From an uncultured Pelagibacteraceae bacterium (GTDB lineage: Bacteria; Pseudomonadota; Alphaproteobacteria; Pelagibacterales; Pelagibacteraceae): DNA of 64,000 bases. The notes under the pieces are model-generated. The model saw only the letters and a program-made list of their open reading frames with translations. It did not search any database and had not been told where the DNA came from. Numbering within the stretch: position 1 is the stretch's first letter; each line of letters opens with the position of its first letter. The stretch spans positions 19,236-83,235 of the forward strand of contig CACKFV010000002.1 of assembly GCA_902599605.1 (NCBI GenBank). The letters run 5' to 3'. The position numbers and the translations under genes were made by a program. Positions 51,512 to 62,898 of the stretch are shown here, piece after piece.

Positions 51512-52081
51512 GTGATCAAGAAAAAGGCTAATATTGCTGTGTTTATCTCAGGAAGGGGAACAAATCTTAAAGCTATAATTTTAAGGTCAAAGAAAAAAAA
51601 ATGTAATTATAAAGTTGCATATGTAATAAGCAATAAAAAGAATGCTGCCGGACTTAAAATTGCAAGAAAAAATAAGATTTTAACTAAAATTCTTTCTCGA
51701 TCGTTTTTAAAAACTGAACAAAAAAAATTAGCAAAAATTCTCATTAATAAAAATATAAAGTTTATTTGTTTAGCAGGGTTTATGAAAATTTTAAGTCCAT
51801 ATTTTCTTAATTTTTTTAAAAATAAAATAATTAATATTCATCCATCTTTATTGCCAAAGTACAAAGGTCTCAACACACACCAAAGAGCTTTAAAGGCTAA
51901 AGAAAAATTTTCAGGATGCACAATACATTACGTCAGTAAAAAATTAGACTCTGGTAAGATCATTGCAAAAAAAAAGGTAAAAATTTTCAAAAAAGATACT
52001 TTAAAAAAATTGGAAAAAAAGGTACTTAAAGAAGAGAATAAACTTTATCCTCTAGTTTTAGAAAAACTAGTTAGGTCTTAA
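51512..52081 (+). CDS. purN: phosphoribosylglycinamide formyltransferase
   Basis: VFISGRGTNLKAI, LAGFMKILSPYFL, NIHPSLLPKYKG. Confidence 0.95.
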   Translation: MIKKKANIAVFISGRGTNLKAIILRSKKKKCNYKVAYVISNKKNAAGLKIARKNKILTKILSRSFLKTEQKKLAKILINKNIKFICLAGFMKILSPYFLNFFKNKIINIHPSLLPKYKGLNTHQRALKAKEKFSGCTIHYVSKKLDSGKIIAKKKVKIFKKDTLKKLEKKVLKEENKLYPLVLEKLVRS

Positions 52082-52493
52082 AAAAAAAATTAATTTCTTT
52101 ATTTGCGTTTTCAATACTGTCTGAACCATGAACTGAATTTTTATCAATGGATAATCCATATTTTTTTCGTATTGTTCCTTCGTCTGCTTTATTAGGATCA
52201 GTTGCTCCCATAACTTTTCGATTTTCAGAAACTGCATCAACCTTTTCAAGTATCATTGCAACAATAGGCCCAGACGAAAGATATTCGCAAAGATCATTAT
52301 AAAAAGGTTTTGTTTCATGTACTTTATAAAAAATTTCAGCATCTTTTTTTTCTAATTTTACTTTTTTTTGTTTAGAAATTTTAAAACCAGATTTAATAAA
52401 AAATTGTTTTATCTCTTCTTCTAAATTTCTTTCAACTGCATCAGGTTTAATCAATGAAAGAGTTTGTTCAACTTTATTCATAATTATCCTCAA
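52071..52493 (-). CDS. ndk: nucleoside diphosphate kinase
   Basis: QTLSLIKPDAVERN, GATDPNKADEGTIRKKYG, NSVHGSDSIENANKEI. Confidence 0.96.
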   Translation of the reverse strand: MRIIMNKVEQTLSLIKPDAVERNLEEEIKQFFIKSGFKISKQKKVKLEKKDAEIFYKVHETKPFYNDLCEYLSSGPIVAMILEKVDAVSENRKVMGATDPNKADEGTIRKKYGLSIDKNSVHGSDSIENANKEINFFFKT

Positions 52494-53934
52494 TAAACTT
52501 ATTTAACAATCTTACCCCATAACCTGTTGCTCCACTTGAATTAAGAGCTCCGGCATATTTTGAAAAAGCCATCCCTGCAATATCCAAATGAGCCCAAGGA
52601 GTTTTATTTAAAATAAATCTTTGCAAAAACTGAGCCGCGGTAGTCGACCCTGCTCCACCAACATAATTTATATTCTGCATATCTGCATTTTTAGAATTCA
52701 TAAGTTTATCGTAATTAGAATGTAACGGAAGTCTCCAAGCTTTTTCCTCAACTTTTTCACCCGCTTCATGAATTTGCTTTGATAAATTATCGTTATTTGA
52801 AAATAATCCAGCATACTCAGATCCCAAAGCAACCACTATCGCACCAGTAAGAGTTGCTAAGTCAATAATCAAATTAGGTTTAAATTTTTTTTCTGTAAAA
52901 GTTATTGCGTCCGCTAAAACTAATCTTCCCTCTGCATCAGTATTTAATACCTCAATTGTTTTTCCACTATACGATTTTACAATATCTCCAGGTCTTTGCG
53001 CATTTCCTCCTGGCATATTTTCAACTAATCCAACAACACCAACAGCATTAACTTTTGATTTTCTGAGAGCCAAATTTTTCATAAGACCCACAACTACAGC
53101 TGAACCAGCCATATCGTAAGTCATATCTTCCATAAACCTAGCGGGCTTTAAAGATATACCCCCAGTATCAAAACAAACCCCTTTGCCTACAAAAGCTAAT
53201 GGTTTTGAATTTGAATTTTTTCCTCGCCATTCAAGTGTTACTAGATATGAGCCTCTAATGCTTCCTTGACCAACACCAACTAGCGCGTTGCAACCCATTT
53301 TCTTCAATTGCTTTTCATTATAAACAGAAACTTTAAGGCCAATTTTTTTTAGTTGAGTAAGCCTCTTTGCGTACTCATCTGGGTGCAAAATATTCCCAGG
53401 CTCTGACACTAGATCTTTTGTATAGTTTACTCCTAGCTCTATTGCTTTAAATTTGTCATAAATTTTTTTATTAAATTTTTTTAACGATATTATATTCACT
53501 TTTAATGTTTTTGAGTCCTTTTTTGATTTATATCTGTCAAAGGAATATGACTTTAATCTCATTCCATGTAAAAATTCATAAATAGCATCTGACTTCAAGT
53601 TTATAGAAATTGTATCTGAAACAATATGAACTGCTCCTGTCCCCTCGCTATTTAAAAAATCTGTGAGTTTAGCTCCACTTTTTTCTGTTTCATTTGGTTT
53701 CTGATTTTTCTTTAATGAAATCAAAATTATTTTTTGATTTGGATTTAAGTCAAAAGACAATAAACCTTTTTTTTTATTTTTATTTTTTAAGAGCACATTT
53801 AAATTTTTATGTTCTGGGGAGTTAAGGTACTTTTTTAAATGAGTTATTTCTGACTTTTCGTTAGTAAAAAAGGCAATACATCCAGAAAGCTTTGAGATAT
53901 TTGTAAATTTTGAAAAAGTGTCTTTTATAATCAT
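52474..53934 (-). CDS. pepA: leucyl aminopeptidase (M17)
   Basis: VGKGVCFDTGGISLKP, NTDAEGRLVLADA. Confidence 0.96.
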   Translation of the reverse strand: MIIKDTFSKFTNISKLSGCIAFFTNEKSEITHLKKYLNSPEHKNLNVLLKNKNKKKGLLSFDLNPNQKIILISLKKNQKPNETEKSGAKLTDFLNSEGTGAVHIVSDTISINLKSDAIYEFLHGMRLKSYSFDRYKSKKDSKTLKVNIISLKKFNKKIYDKFKAIELGVNYTKDLVSEPGNILHPDEYAKRLTQLKKIGLKVSVYNEKQLKKMGCNALVGVGQGSIRGSYLVTLEWRGKNSNSKPLAFVGKGVCFDTGGISLKPARFMEDMTYDMAGSAVVVGLMKNLALRKSKVNAVGVVGLVENMPGGNAQRPGDIVKSYSGKTIEVLNTDAEGRLVLADAITFTEKKFKPNLIIDLATLTGAIVVALGSEYAGLFSNNDNLSKQIHEAGEKVEEKAWRLPLHSNYDKLMNSKNADMQNINYVGGAGSTTAAQFLQRFILNKTPWAHLDIAGMAFSKYAGALNSSGATGYGVRLLNKFIEDNYE

Positions 53935-53990
53935 AATTTTTTATTCATTTTTCTACCAAAACGTGTATATGTTTATTTTATAGAATTTCA

Positions 53991-55136
53991 ATGAAAAAAA
54001 TTATTTTTAAAAACTTTTTACGTGAAACAACAATATTTTTTTTACTTTCTTGTAGTTCTGTCGCACTTATTGTTTGGGTTATTCAAGCTGTTAATTACTT
54101 GGGTTTTGTGACTGAAGATGGTCACGGTTTTAAAGTTTATTTCCTTTACACGTTATTGAGTCTTCCGAAAATTTTTAATGAAATTTTACCGTTCATGTTT
54201 TTCTTTGCTGTTTTTTTTACCCTTGTGAAATATGAGGATCAAAACCAAATTCTCATTTTTTGGACTAACGGCGTAAAAAAAAGTGAGTTTCTAAATATAA
54301 TTATAAAATACTCTCTGATTTTTTTAATTTTACAATCTATAATGAATATTTTTTTGGTTCCTTATACTCAAGATAAGGCAAGATCTTACATTAGACAATC
54401 AAATATCGATTTTTTACCATCTCTTGTCAAACCCAAAAAATTTATGGATACTGTAGAAAAACTTACGATATATGTTGATAAAAAAAATGAATTAAATGAA
54501 TTCGAAAATATAGTTATAAAAGATACATATAATAGAAATGACTCTAGAATTATATATGCAAAAAGGGGTTTCTTCTCTAAATATGATGATCAAAATTTTT
54601 TAGTTTTAAATGAAGGAAAAATTTTAAATATTAATAAAGGCAAAACAACTGTAATTGATTTTAATAAAACTCAATTAAATTTAGCTGATTACAGTTCAAA
54701 AACTACAAAATATCCAAAATTACAAGAAATAAATATTTTCAGTTTGGCAAAATGTCTGTTCCAGCCCAAAGATCAAAGAACTCAAATAATGCTTGGAGAT
54801 AAAAATGAATTTATCTTTCAATGTTCTCATGAAGCAAAACAGTTGAATGGAATTTCTCAAGAATTTTTCAGCAGGATATTTAAACCCTTATACATCCCAT
54901 TATTAGCAATAGTATCCGCTTTGCTTTTGATTAAGTCAAAAAATTCTATTGGGTACTCTAGATACAAAATTATGATTTTTATTACTGGAGTTATTTTAAT
55001 CTCTTTTTCAGAAATTTTAACAAAATATTTTTCTTACGACTTTAATAATAGTTTTATGATAATGTTTTTTCCAATTATAATATCAATAATATTTTACTTT
55101 TTATTCTATAAACAATCTTTAACTTCACCGAAATGA
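53991..55136 (+). CDS. lptF: LPS export permease LptF
   Basis: Six-TM LptF/G architecture, first of tandem pair followed by lptD. Confidence 0.9.
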   Translation: MKKIIFKNFLRETTIFFLLSCSSVALIVWVIQAVNYLGFVTEDGHGFKVYFLYTLLSLPKIFNEILPFMFFFAVFFTLVKYEDQNQILIFWTNGVKKSEFLNIIIKYSLIFLILQSIMNIFLVPYTQDKARSYIRQSNIDFLPSLVKPKKFMDTVEKLTIYVDKKNELNEFENIVIKDTYNRNDSRIIYAKRGFFSKYDDQNFLVLNEGKILNINKGKTTVIDFNKTQLNLADYSSKTTKYPKLQEINIFSLAKCLFQPKDQRTQIMLGDKNEFIFQCSHEAKQLNGISQEFFSRIFKPLYIPLLAIVSALLLIKSKNSIGYSRYKIMIFITGVILISFSEILTKYFSYDFNNSFMIMFFPIIISIIFYFLFYKQSLTSPK

Positions 55137-56215
55137 TATTAAAAGTTTATCAAAATTATATAAGTAAACAATTTTTATTAACATTTATAAAAACCGTTTT
55201 TATTTTTGTTACCTTAGCTTTTATTTTAAATATTTTTGAAGAAATAAATTTTTTCAAAGATTTAGATGTATCGATGGGAGTACCAATATTTTTAACTTTT
55301 CTAAATATCCCATCAATAATATTTGAAATATTTCCATTTATATTTTTAATTACAACTCAATTTTTTTTCATAAAATTAATCGAACAAAATGAAAATATCT
55401 CATTTAAAAATTTTGGGTTAAGCAATTCTAAAATTATTAAGTTACTAGCTTTATTAAGTTTTCTAATTGGCATGATACTAGTAACAATATTTTATAATTT
55501 ATCTTCAAATTTAAAACATTCCTACTTAAACATAAAAAACTCATACGCTAAAGATAACAAATATCTAGCTGTCATTACTGAAAATGGAATTTGGATTAAA
55601 GATGCCAAGGAAGGAATAACAAGTATTATTAATGCTGAAGACTTAAAAGGAAATTTTTTAAATAATGTAGATATAGTTCAATTTGATGAAGATTTTAATT
55701 TTATTCAAAATGTTTCAGCTGAAAAAATCAATATTAAGAATAAATCTTGGAAGTCAGAAAGTGTTCTCATAAATAATGAACAAGAGTCAAATAAAAGGAT
55801 AAAAAATTATGAATTAAACTCAAATATAGACTTTCGAGATATCAATTCATTGTTTTCTAATTTAAATTCATTATCAATTTTTGAATTAAACGACTTAAAA
55901 AATAAGTATAAGGATATAAACTACTCTTCTATTGAAGTGGACTCCGCAATACAAAAGATTATTTCATTTCCATTTTACTTAATGTTGATGACTATACTAT
56001 CCTTAACAATAATGATGAATATCAAGCAAAATAAAACAAAGGTATTCCATCTTATTTTTGGGATTCTTATTTCTGTCATAATCTATTATTTAAGCTTCTT
56101 TTTTGAGGAACTTGGCAAAAATGAACAGGTTCCTGTAGCGGTGTCTATTTGGATACCGCTTTTAATGATAAGTATAATTTCAATGATTAATTTAGTAAGG
56201 ATAAATGAAAAATAA
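55133..56215 (+). CDS. lptG: LPS export permease LptG
   Basis: LptF/G family, second of tandem pair. Confidence 0.9.
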   Translation: MILKVYQNYISKQFLLTFIKTVFIFVTLAFILNIFEEINFFKDLDVSMGVPIFLTFLNIPSIIFEIFPFIFLITTQFFFIKLIEQNENISFKNFGLSNSKIIKLLALLSFLIGMILVTIFYNLSSNLKHSYLNIKNSYAKDNKYLAVITENGIWIKDAKEGITSIINAEDLKGNFLNNVDIVQFDEDFNFIQNVSAEKINIKNKSWKSESVLINNEQESNKRIKNYELNSNIDFRDINSLFSNLNSLSIFELNDLKNKYKDINYSSIEVDSAIQKIISFPFYLMLMTILSLTIMMNIKQNKTKVFHLIFGILISVIIYYLSFFFEELGKNEQVPVAVSIWIPLLMISIISMINLVRINEK

Positions 56216-58589
56216 TTTTATTATAAAATTAGTATTCTTTTTTATTTTTTTTATAAATTTTTTAAGTGTTTATTCTGAAGAATTGAGGTTTGAAGCAACA
56301 TCAATCGAGATAATAGACAAAGACAAAATAGTCATAGCAAAAGACGGTGTAAAAATTTTATCAGGTAACGAATTAGTTATCGATGCTGATCAAATGAGAT
56401 ACGATAAAGAAAAAAAATTTCTTGAGGCCAACGGAAATATAGTCATCACAAATCAGATCAAAAATATCAAAATTTATAGTGATAATATTTCTTATGACAA
56501 AAATGCAGAAAAAATTGTCTCTTCAGGAAATGTTGAGGTAAAATTTGAAAATGATTATTTTTTAAATACAAAAGAAATAATCTATCTTAAGGACTCTGGT
56601 GAAATCACAATTAATCATGCCTCAAAAGTGAAAGATAGTTTAGGAAATAAAATAGAATTTGAAAAATTAAACTACAATATAAATAATAAATTAATAAAAG
56701 GTAAAATGGTAAAATTAATTGATCTTGAGAAAAATTTCTATAATTTTGAAAGTGCGATAATAGATTTCTCAAAAAATAGAATTATAGCTGATAACGTGGG
56801 TATTGATTTTAATAAAGGAATCTTTGGAAATCCATTGAATGACCCAAGACTTAAGGGGAATTATTTTTTTAGTGATGGAAAAAGCTCAACGATAAAAAAA
56901 GGTATTTTTACAACTTGTAAAAAAAATGATGATTGTCCACCTTGGCAAATTAAAGCAAAAGAAATTAATCATGATAAAAAAAAAAAGATTATAAACTATA
57001 AACATGCCTGGCTTGAAATATATGATAAACCAATTATTTATTTTCCAAAATTTTTTCACCCCGATCCAACTGTAAAAAGACAGTCAGGTTTTTTAATGCC
57101 ACAAATTATAGATTCAACAAGTTTGGGCTTATCCTTTAAATTACCTTATTACAAAGTAATAAGTGACAATAAAGACTTAACATTTACGTCAAGAATATTT
57201 TCTGAAAATGAAGCGTTATTTCAAAACGAATATAGACAAGTAAATAAAAATTCAAAACACATTGCAGATTTTAGCTTAAAGGAAAAAAATTCCTCATCAA
57301 AAACTCATTTTTTTTCAAATTCTATAACTAAACTTAACATGGACACATTTGATATAAGCGAAATTGAGTTAAATCTAGAAACAACTTCAAACAACGACTA
57401 CTTAAAAACTCACAATATAAAATCTGCAATTAATAATAATCAATCTTTATTAAAATCTTTTTTAATTTTTAGAGGTAGCAGTAGAGAAATGAACCTAGAA
57501 ACAAAAATTGAAGCATATGAGAATTTAACTATAGATAATTCAAGTGATAAATATGAATATATTTTTCCAAGTTATGAATTTTCAAAAAGATTAGCTTCAA
57601 ATTTTAATGGGAATTACGAAATAAAATCTAGAGGTAATTATAAGAATTATAATACAAATATATTTGAAAAAGTTCTGATTAATGACCTGCAATTTACATC
57701 GAATCCAAAAATAACACCATTAGGGTTTGTTAATAAATATAATTTGCTATTAAAAAATATTACTTCTGAAGGTGAAAATTCAACAAACTATAAAAATAAA
57801 TTTAGTTCAGAAAATTATGGATCTTTTTTTTATGAAATTTCATATCCATTAAAAAAAGAAGGAAGATTTTTTGATAATTTTTTTACTTCAAAAGGTTCTT
57901 TGATGTACAGCCCGAACGCAAATAAGGACTTGAAAAATCTAGATAGAAAAATTGATATAAATAATATTTTCACACAAAATCGGTTAAGTTTAGATGACTC
58001 AGTAGAAGGAGGTGAGTCTTTAACTTTCGGAGGAGAATATACCCTCAAGGAAAAAGAAAGTGGAAACAATTTAATTAAAGCAGGTTTGGCAACAGTCTTA
58101 AGAGATGATGAGGAGATAAATCTACCAACCAAATCAACAATAAATAATAAAGGATCTGACTTTATTGGTTCTTTAATATTCGAACCGAATAAAAGCTTTA
58201 AATTCGACTATAACTTTTCAATAGATAGCGACTTTGAGTCTTCCAATTACAATTTATTAAAAACAGATATTACAGTAAATAAATTTGTGACATCTTTTGA
58301 GTTTTTGCAGGAAGATGATGAAGTTGGAAGCGAAAGTTATTTATCTAATGAAACAGCTTATAATTTTAATGATGCTTATTCCTTAAGATATAGAACTCGA
58401 AGAAATGAAAAAACTGACTTTACTGAGTTTTACAACTTAATATATGAATATAAAAATGATTGTTTGACAGCTTCAATTCAATATAACAAGGATTATTACT
58501 CAGATAACGAATTGAAACCTACTGAAGAAATATTCTTTTCTATTTCCATAGTACCCTTAGCAACTTTAAACACTCCAAGTGTTAGATAA
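56205..58589 (+). CDS. lptD: LPS-assembly protein LptD
   Basis: OstA-like N-terminus; YKHAWLEIYDKPIIYFPKFFHPDPTVKRQSGFLMP. Confidence 0.93.
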   Translation: MKNNFIIKLVFFFIFFINFLSVYSEELRFEATSIEIIDKDKIVIAKDGVKILSGNELVIDADQMRYDKEKKFLEANGNIVITNQIKNIKIYSDNISYDKNAEKIVSSGNVEVKFENDYFLNTKEIIYLKDSGEITINHASKVKDSLGNKIEFEKLNYNINNKLIKGKMVKLIDLEKNFYNFESAIIDFSKNRIIADNVGIDFNKGIFGNPLNDPRLKGNYFFSDGKSSTIKKGIFTTCKKNDDCPPWQIKAKEINHDKKKKIINYKHAWLEIYDKPIIYFPKFFHPDPTVKRQSGFLMPQIIDSTSLGLSFKLPYYKVISDNKDLTFTSRIFSENEALFQNEYRQVNKNSKHIADFSLKEKNSSSKTHFFSNSITKLNMDTFDISEIELNLETTSNNDYLKTHNIKSAINNNQSLLKSFLIFRGSSREMNLETKIEAYENLTIDNSSDKYEYIFPSYEFSKRLASNFNGNYEIKSRGNYKNYNTNIFEKVLINDLQFTSNPKITPLGFVNKYNLLLKNITSEGENSTNYKNKFSSENYGSFFYEISYPLKKEGRFFDNFFTSKGSLMYSPNANKDLKNLDRKIDINNIFTQNRLSLDDSVEGGESLTFGGEYTLKEKESGNNLIKAGLATVLRDDEEINLPTKSTINNKGSDFIGSLIFEPNKSFKFDYNFSIDSDFESSNYNLLKTDITVNKFVTSFEFLQEDDEVGSESYLSNETAYNFNDAYSLRYRTRRNEKTDFTEFYNLIYEYKNDCLTASIQYNKDYYSDNELKPTEEIFFSISIVPLATLNTPSVR

Positions 58590-58591
58590 AA

Positions 58592-59521
58592 ATGAGAATA
58601 ATCTTATTAAAATTTTATCTTTTTTTGATTTTGATTGTAATTCCTTATAAAGGAGTAAATAGTGAAGTTTTCATAGTTGCTAAAGTAAATCAAGAGATAA
58701 TAACTAACATTGATCTCAATTTTGAGAAAAGATATTTGGTATCGTTAAATCCAAACTTAAAAAAACTAGATCAGAAAAAAATAACTGAATATGCCAAAAA
58801 TTCTTTAATTAATGAAAAAATAAAAAAAATTGAGATAGAAAAAAGATTCAAAATCATTCCTAATGAAACAATATTAGCAAAAGTAATTGGGGATATATAT
58901 TCTAGCATTGGGATTTCAAGTTTAACAGAGTTTGAAAATTATTTAATGCAGAATAAAGTAGACATTAAAAGAGTTAAAGAAAAAATTTCTATTGAAATTG
59001 CTTGGAATGACTTAATAGTGAAAACTTTTTCAAATGAAATAGAAATTGACCAAAATGCTATTAGTAAGGAGCTTGAAAAATTTGATGAAAAAGAAGTTAA
59101 TAATCTTTTACTTTCAGAAATAATTTTTACAATCAATGACAAAAATGAATTAGAATCAAAGTATGAAGCTATCAAAAAAAGTATAAACGAAATAGGATTT
59201 GAAGAAACTGCAAGAATTTACAGTTTATCAGATAGTAAAAAAAGTGGGGGAAGCTTAGGCTGGATTTATAAAAATCAATTATCTAAAGAGATAAAAGATG
59301 AGTTAAGCAACATAAAAATTGGAGAATTTACAAAACCCATTATTACAAGTGGGGGTTTTTTAATATTAAAATTAAATAATATAAAAACTGAAAACGTTAA
59401 AATTGATAAGGATACTCAATTAAAAAAGATGATGGAGTTCGAAAAAGAAAGACAATTCACGAGATTTTCAACTTTGTATTACAAAAGAATTTATAATGAT
59501 GCTGAAATTGATGAAAGATAG
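58592..59521 (+). CDS. surA: SurA-like periplasmic peptidyl-prolyl isomerase
   Basis: VAKVNQEIITNIDL; parvulin core SDSKKSGGSLGWIYKNQL; operon position. Confidence 0.88.
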   Translation: MRIILLKFYLFLILIVIPYKGVNSEVFIVAKVNQEIITNIDLNFEKRYLVSLNPNLKKLDQKKITEYAKNSLINEKIKKIEIEKRFKIIPNETILAKVIGDIYSSIGISSLTEFENYLMQNKVDIKRVKEKISIEIAWNDLIVKTFSNEIEIDQNAISKELEKFDEKEVNNLLLSEIIFTINDKNELESKYEAIKKSINEIGFEETARIYSLSDSKKSGGSLGWIYKNQLSKEIKDELSNIKIGEFTKPIITSGGFLILKLNNIKTENVKIDKDTQLKKMMEFEKERQFTRFSTLYYKRIYNDAEIDER

Positions 59522-60476
59522 GCCTATAATTATAGTCTGTGGTGATCCTAAAAGCACTTTTAACGAAATCTTAATCAAAACTTTAGATAATAAAATTTTG
59601 AAGAATTCAAAGTTTCCTATTGTTATAATTGGTTCAAAAAAATTACTAGAAGACGAACTTAAAAAAATAAAAAAAAGAATATCTTTTCAAGAATTTGATA
59701 AACAAATAAATCTTAATAAAAATAAAATACATATAATCGATATTCCTCTTGACTTTAAAAAATTAACAACAATAAAAATAAATTCATATATTAAAAAATC
59801 ATTTGAGATAGGACTAAAATTGGTTAATGAAGTTAATTCATTAGCTTTGATTAATGGACCAATTTCTAAAACAACTTTTCTTAAGGGAAAATATAATGGT
59901 ATAACTGAGTATATTGCTTTTAAGACTAGATCGATTAATGAGGTAATGTTAATTTTTAATAAACATTTAAGTGTAAGCCCAATAACTACGCACATACCAA
60001 TCAATAAGGTTTCAAAAAAAATAAAAAAAAAAATGATTATTAGTAAAATCATCAGGATTAACGATTTTTACAAAAAATTTTTGGGTTTCAAACCAAATAT
60101 AGCCGTTACTGGCCTTAATCCTCATTGTGAAACTTTTGCAGGTAAAAATATTGAAAAATCAGAAATTTTACCTGCGATTAACTATTTAAAAAAAAAAAAA
60201 ATAAATATTTCAGGCCCCTTTTCAGCTGATACAATTTTTTTAAAAGATAATAGAAAAAAATTCAATGTTATTGTGGGAATGTATCATGATCAAGTGTTAA
60301 CGCCTATGAAAACAATATTTGGATTCGACGCTATAAATATTACTATTGGCTTACCCTTTGTAAGAATAACGCCAGATCATGGACCTAATTACAAAATGTA
60401 TGGTTTGAATAAATCAAAACCGGATAGTTTAATTCAAGCTTTTAGTTTTTTGAGTAGATATGCCGCTAAAGCCTAA
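59496..60476 (+). CDS. pdxA: 4-hydroxythreonine-4-phosphate dehydrogenase; likely start at 59511
   Basis: NGPISKTTF, THIPINKVS, TGLNPHCET, MYHDQVLTPMK, TPDHG. Confidence 0.94.
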   Translation: MMLKLMKDRPIIIVCGDPKSTFNEILIKTLDNKILKNSKFPIVIIGSKKLLEDELKKIKKRISFQEFDKQINLNKNKIHIIDIPLDFKKLTTIKINSYIKKSFEIGLKLVNEVNSLALINGPISKTTFLKGKYNGITEYIAFKTRSINEVMLIFNKHLSVSPITTHIPINKVSKKIKKKMIISKIIRINDFYKKFLGFKPNIAVTGLNPHCETFAGKNIEKSEILPAINYLKKKKINISGPFSADTIFLKDNRKKFNVIVGMYHDQVLTPMKTIFGFDAINITIGLPFVRITPDHGPNYKMYGLNKSKPDSLIQAFSFLSRYAAKA

Positions 60477-61245
60477 GAAAAGTTTAGGACAAAATTTTTT
60501 AATAGATAAAAATATAATAAATAAAATCATTGAAGTCTCAGAGATTAGCTCTAGTGATGAAATTTTAGAGGTAGGACCTGGAACAGGCAACTTAACAAAA
60601 TCAATTGTTTCTAAAAATCCAAAAAAAATATATTTAATCGAAAAAGATGAGAATCTTGCAAATGATCTAGAAAGACAGTATTTAGATAGAGTTAATATTA
60701 TTAAAAAAGATGTTCTTAAAATTCCATATAAGTTTTACTCTGAAAAGAAATTTTTAATTTTAGGCAATCTTCCGTACAATATTTCAACTCAAATTTTATC
60801 TGGTTGGTGTCTTAATGATAAACTTAATGTTTCAAAGATGATTTTAATGTTTCAAAAAGAAGTTGCTGAAAGAATTTTAGCAGACGTTAATTCAAAGGAA
60901 TACAGTAGAATTACAATTTTATCTAAATGGAAGTTTGATATTACGAAAGTTGCTGATGTTAAAGCAAACAGTTTTTTTCCAAAGCCAAAGGTACAAAGTA
61001 CAGTTTTAAAATTTATACCAAAAAAAAAATTTCATGAAATTAAAGACCCAAAAAATTTAGAAAAAATAACAAAGGTTTTTTTTAATCAAAGAAGAAAAAT
61101 GATAAAAAAACCTATTAATATTCTGTTCAAAAATTTTCAGTTTAATTATAAAAAGTTTAATATAAAACCATCTGATAGACCTCAAAATATAAATGTTGAT
61201 AAGTATTTGCAGATTGTTAATGAATACGAGTCACTAGGAAATTAA
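60460..61245 (+). CDS. rsmA: 16S rRNA (adenine1518/1519-N6)-dimethyltransferase
   Basis: [36 protein letters not shown]. Confidence 0.96.
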   Translation: MPLKPKKSLGQNFLIDKNIINKIIEVSEISSSDEILEVGPGTGNLTKSIVSKNPKKIYLIEKDENLANDLERQYLDRVNIIKKDVLKIPYKFYSEKKFLILGNLPYNISTQILSGWCLNDKLNVSKMILMFQKEVAERILADVNSKEYSRITILSKWKFDITKVADVKANSFFPKPKVQSTVLKFIPKKKFHEIKDPKNLEKITKVFFNQRRKMIKKPINILFKNFQFNYKKFNIKPSDRPQNINVDKYLQIVNEYESLGN

Positions 61246-61866
61246 TTTTTTTATATGATTTTTTATAAGATTTACATCGTAAGTGCTATCTTTTTGATTA
61301 ATTTCGCAATCTATATAGTCTGATATTTGTTTATAGCAAACTTCAAGATCATTATTTATGATGACATAATTGTAGTCTTTCCAATGCAAAACATCTTTAT
61401 CAAACATTTTCATTCTCTCATCAGCTATGAGCTTGTCTTTCATGTCTCTGTTTGAAAGTCTTTTGAATAGTTCTTTTCTACTTGGTGGTAAAATAAAAAA
61501 AGTAATCAATTTATTTTTTAATTTTTGAGATATAATTTGATTTGTCCCCTGCCAGTCAATATCAAAAATTACATTATTTCCTTTATCTAATTCTTTAAAT
61601 ATATTTAATTTTGTTGTTCCGTAAAAATTTTTAAAAACTTTTGCATACTCTAAAAATTCATTATTTTTGATCATTTTTTCAAATTTTTTGTTGTTAACAA
61701 AATAATAATCTTCTCCATCTACCTCGTTTGACCTTGGTGTTCTTGTTGTATGTGAAATTGATGTTACAAAACCTTTTCTTTCTGACAAAAGTTTAACCAA
61801 AGTAGTTTTTCCTGCTCCTGATGGGGATGAAAGAACTATCATTATCCCTTCACTCATTAAGGGCAT
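61234..61866 (-). CDS. gmk: guanylate kinase
   Basis: [37 protein letters not shown]. Confidence 0.96.
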   Translation of the reverse strand: MPLMSEGIMIVLSSPSGAGKTTLVKLLSERKGFVTSISHTTRTPRSNEVDGEDYYFVNNKKFEKMIKNNEFLEYAKVFKNFYGTTKLNIFKELDKGNNVIFDIDWQGTNQIISQKLKNKLITFFILPPSRKELFKRLSNRDMKDKLIADERMKMFDKDVLHWKDYNYVIINNDLEVCYKQISDYIDCEINQKDSTYDVNLIKNHIKKLIS

Positions 61867-61872
61867 TAAAAA

Positions 61873-62112
61873 TTAATTACTTTTGTTTTCAATAAATTTA
61901 ATTGCATCACCGACTGTAAGAATTTTTTCAGCTTCGCTGTCTGAAATTTCTGAACCAAATTCTTCCTCGAAAGCCATCACTAACTCAACAGTGTCTAAGC
62001 TATCTGCTCCTAAATCATCAATGAAACTAGCTTCGTCAGTAACCTTTGCTTCATCTATGCCAAGATGGTCTGCAACAATTTTTTTTACTTTACTTGATAT
62101 ATCTTCTGCCAT
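61873..62112 (-). CDS. acpP: acyl carrier protein
   Basis: [22 protein letters not shown]. Confidence 0.97.
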   Translation of the reverse strand: MAEDISSKVKKIVADHLGIDEAKVTDEASFIDDLGADSLDTVELVMAFEEEFGSEISDSEAEKILTVGDAIKFIENKSN

Positions 62113-62160
62113 TTTGATCCTTTGTTTGATTTTTTCTTAATAAATAAAAAAGAACTTTTG

Positions 62161-62898
62161 TCAACACAAATACATGCCTCCATTAACATGAATCGTTTCC
62201 CCAGTGATATAATTTGACATTTCTGATGATAAAAAAGCAGCAACATTAGCTACATCTGATGGTTCTCCCAATCTATTGGATGGTATTTTTGCAAGTATCA
62301 ATTCCTTAAATTTTGGGTCTATTTTTTCAGTCATGTTTGTTTTGATAAATCCCGGGGAGATACAGTTTATATTAATATTCTTTTTAGCATATTCCAGGGC
62401 TAAACTTTTACTCATACCAATAATTCCAGATTTAGAAGCGGCATAATTTGCCTGACCTACATTTCCAGTATGACCAACAACTGAAGTAATGTTTATTATC
62501 TTACCAAATTTATTTTTGATCATCTTTTTTAGAAAAAACTTACATAATAAAAATGTAGATGTGAGGTTTATATCTATTACTTGTTGCCATTCAGTTTTTG
62601 ACATTCTTAAAGATAAATTGTCTTTTGTTATACCTGCGTTATTAATTAGTATATCTGGACAGCCCTTAAGTTCATCGCAAACAGTTTCTACAAACTTTTC
62701 AATTTCATCATGTTTTGATATATCAAATTTTTTTAATATCATTCCATTAAAATCACTCTTAAGTTTGTTTAATTTTTCTTCGTTCGTACCTGACCCCAAA
62801 ACAGTTACACCCTCCGAATAAAACTTTTCTAAAATTGAGTATCCAATACCACCTGTGGCACCTGTGATGACAGCTTTTTTGTTTTTTAAATTAATCAT
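62161..62898 (-). CDS. fabG: 3-oxoacyl-[ACP] reductase
   Basis: TGATGGIGYSI, NNAGITKDNL, YAASKSGIIGMSKSLA. Confidence 0.95.
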   Translation of the reverse strand: MINLKNKKAVITGATGGIGYSILEKFYSEGVTVLGSGTNEEKLNKLKSDFNGMILKKFDISKHDEIEKFVETVCDELKGCPDILINNAGITKDNLSLRMSKTEWQQVIDINLTSTFLLCKFFLKKMIKNKFGKIINITSVVGHTGNVGQANYAASKSGIIGMSKSLALEYAKKNININCISPGFIKTNMTEKIDPKFKELILAKIPSNRLGEPSDVANVAAFLSSEMSNYITGETIHVNGGMYLC

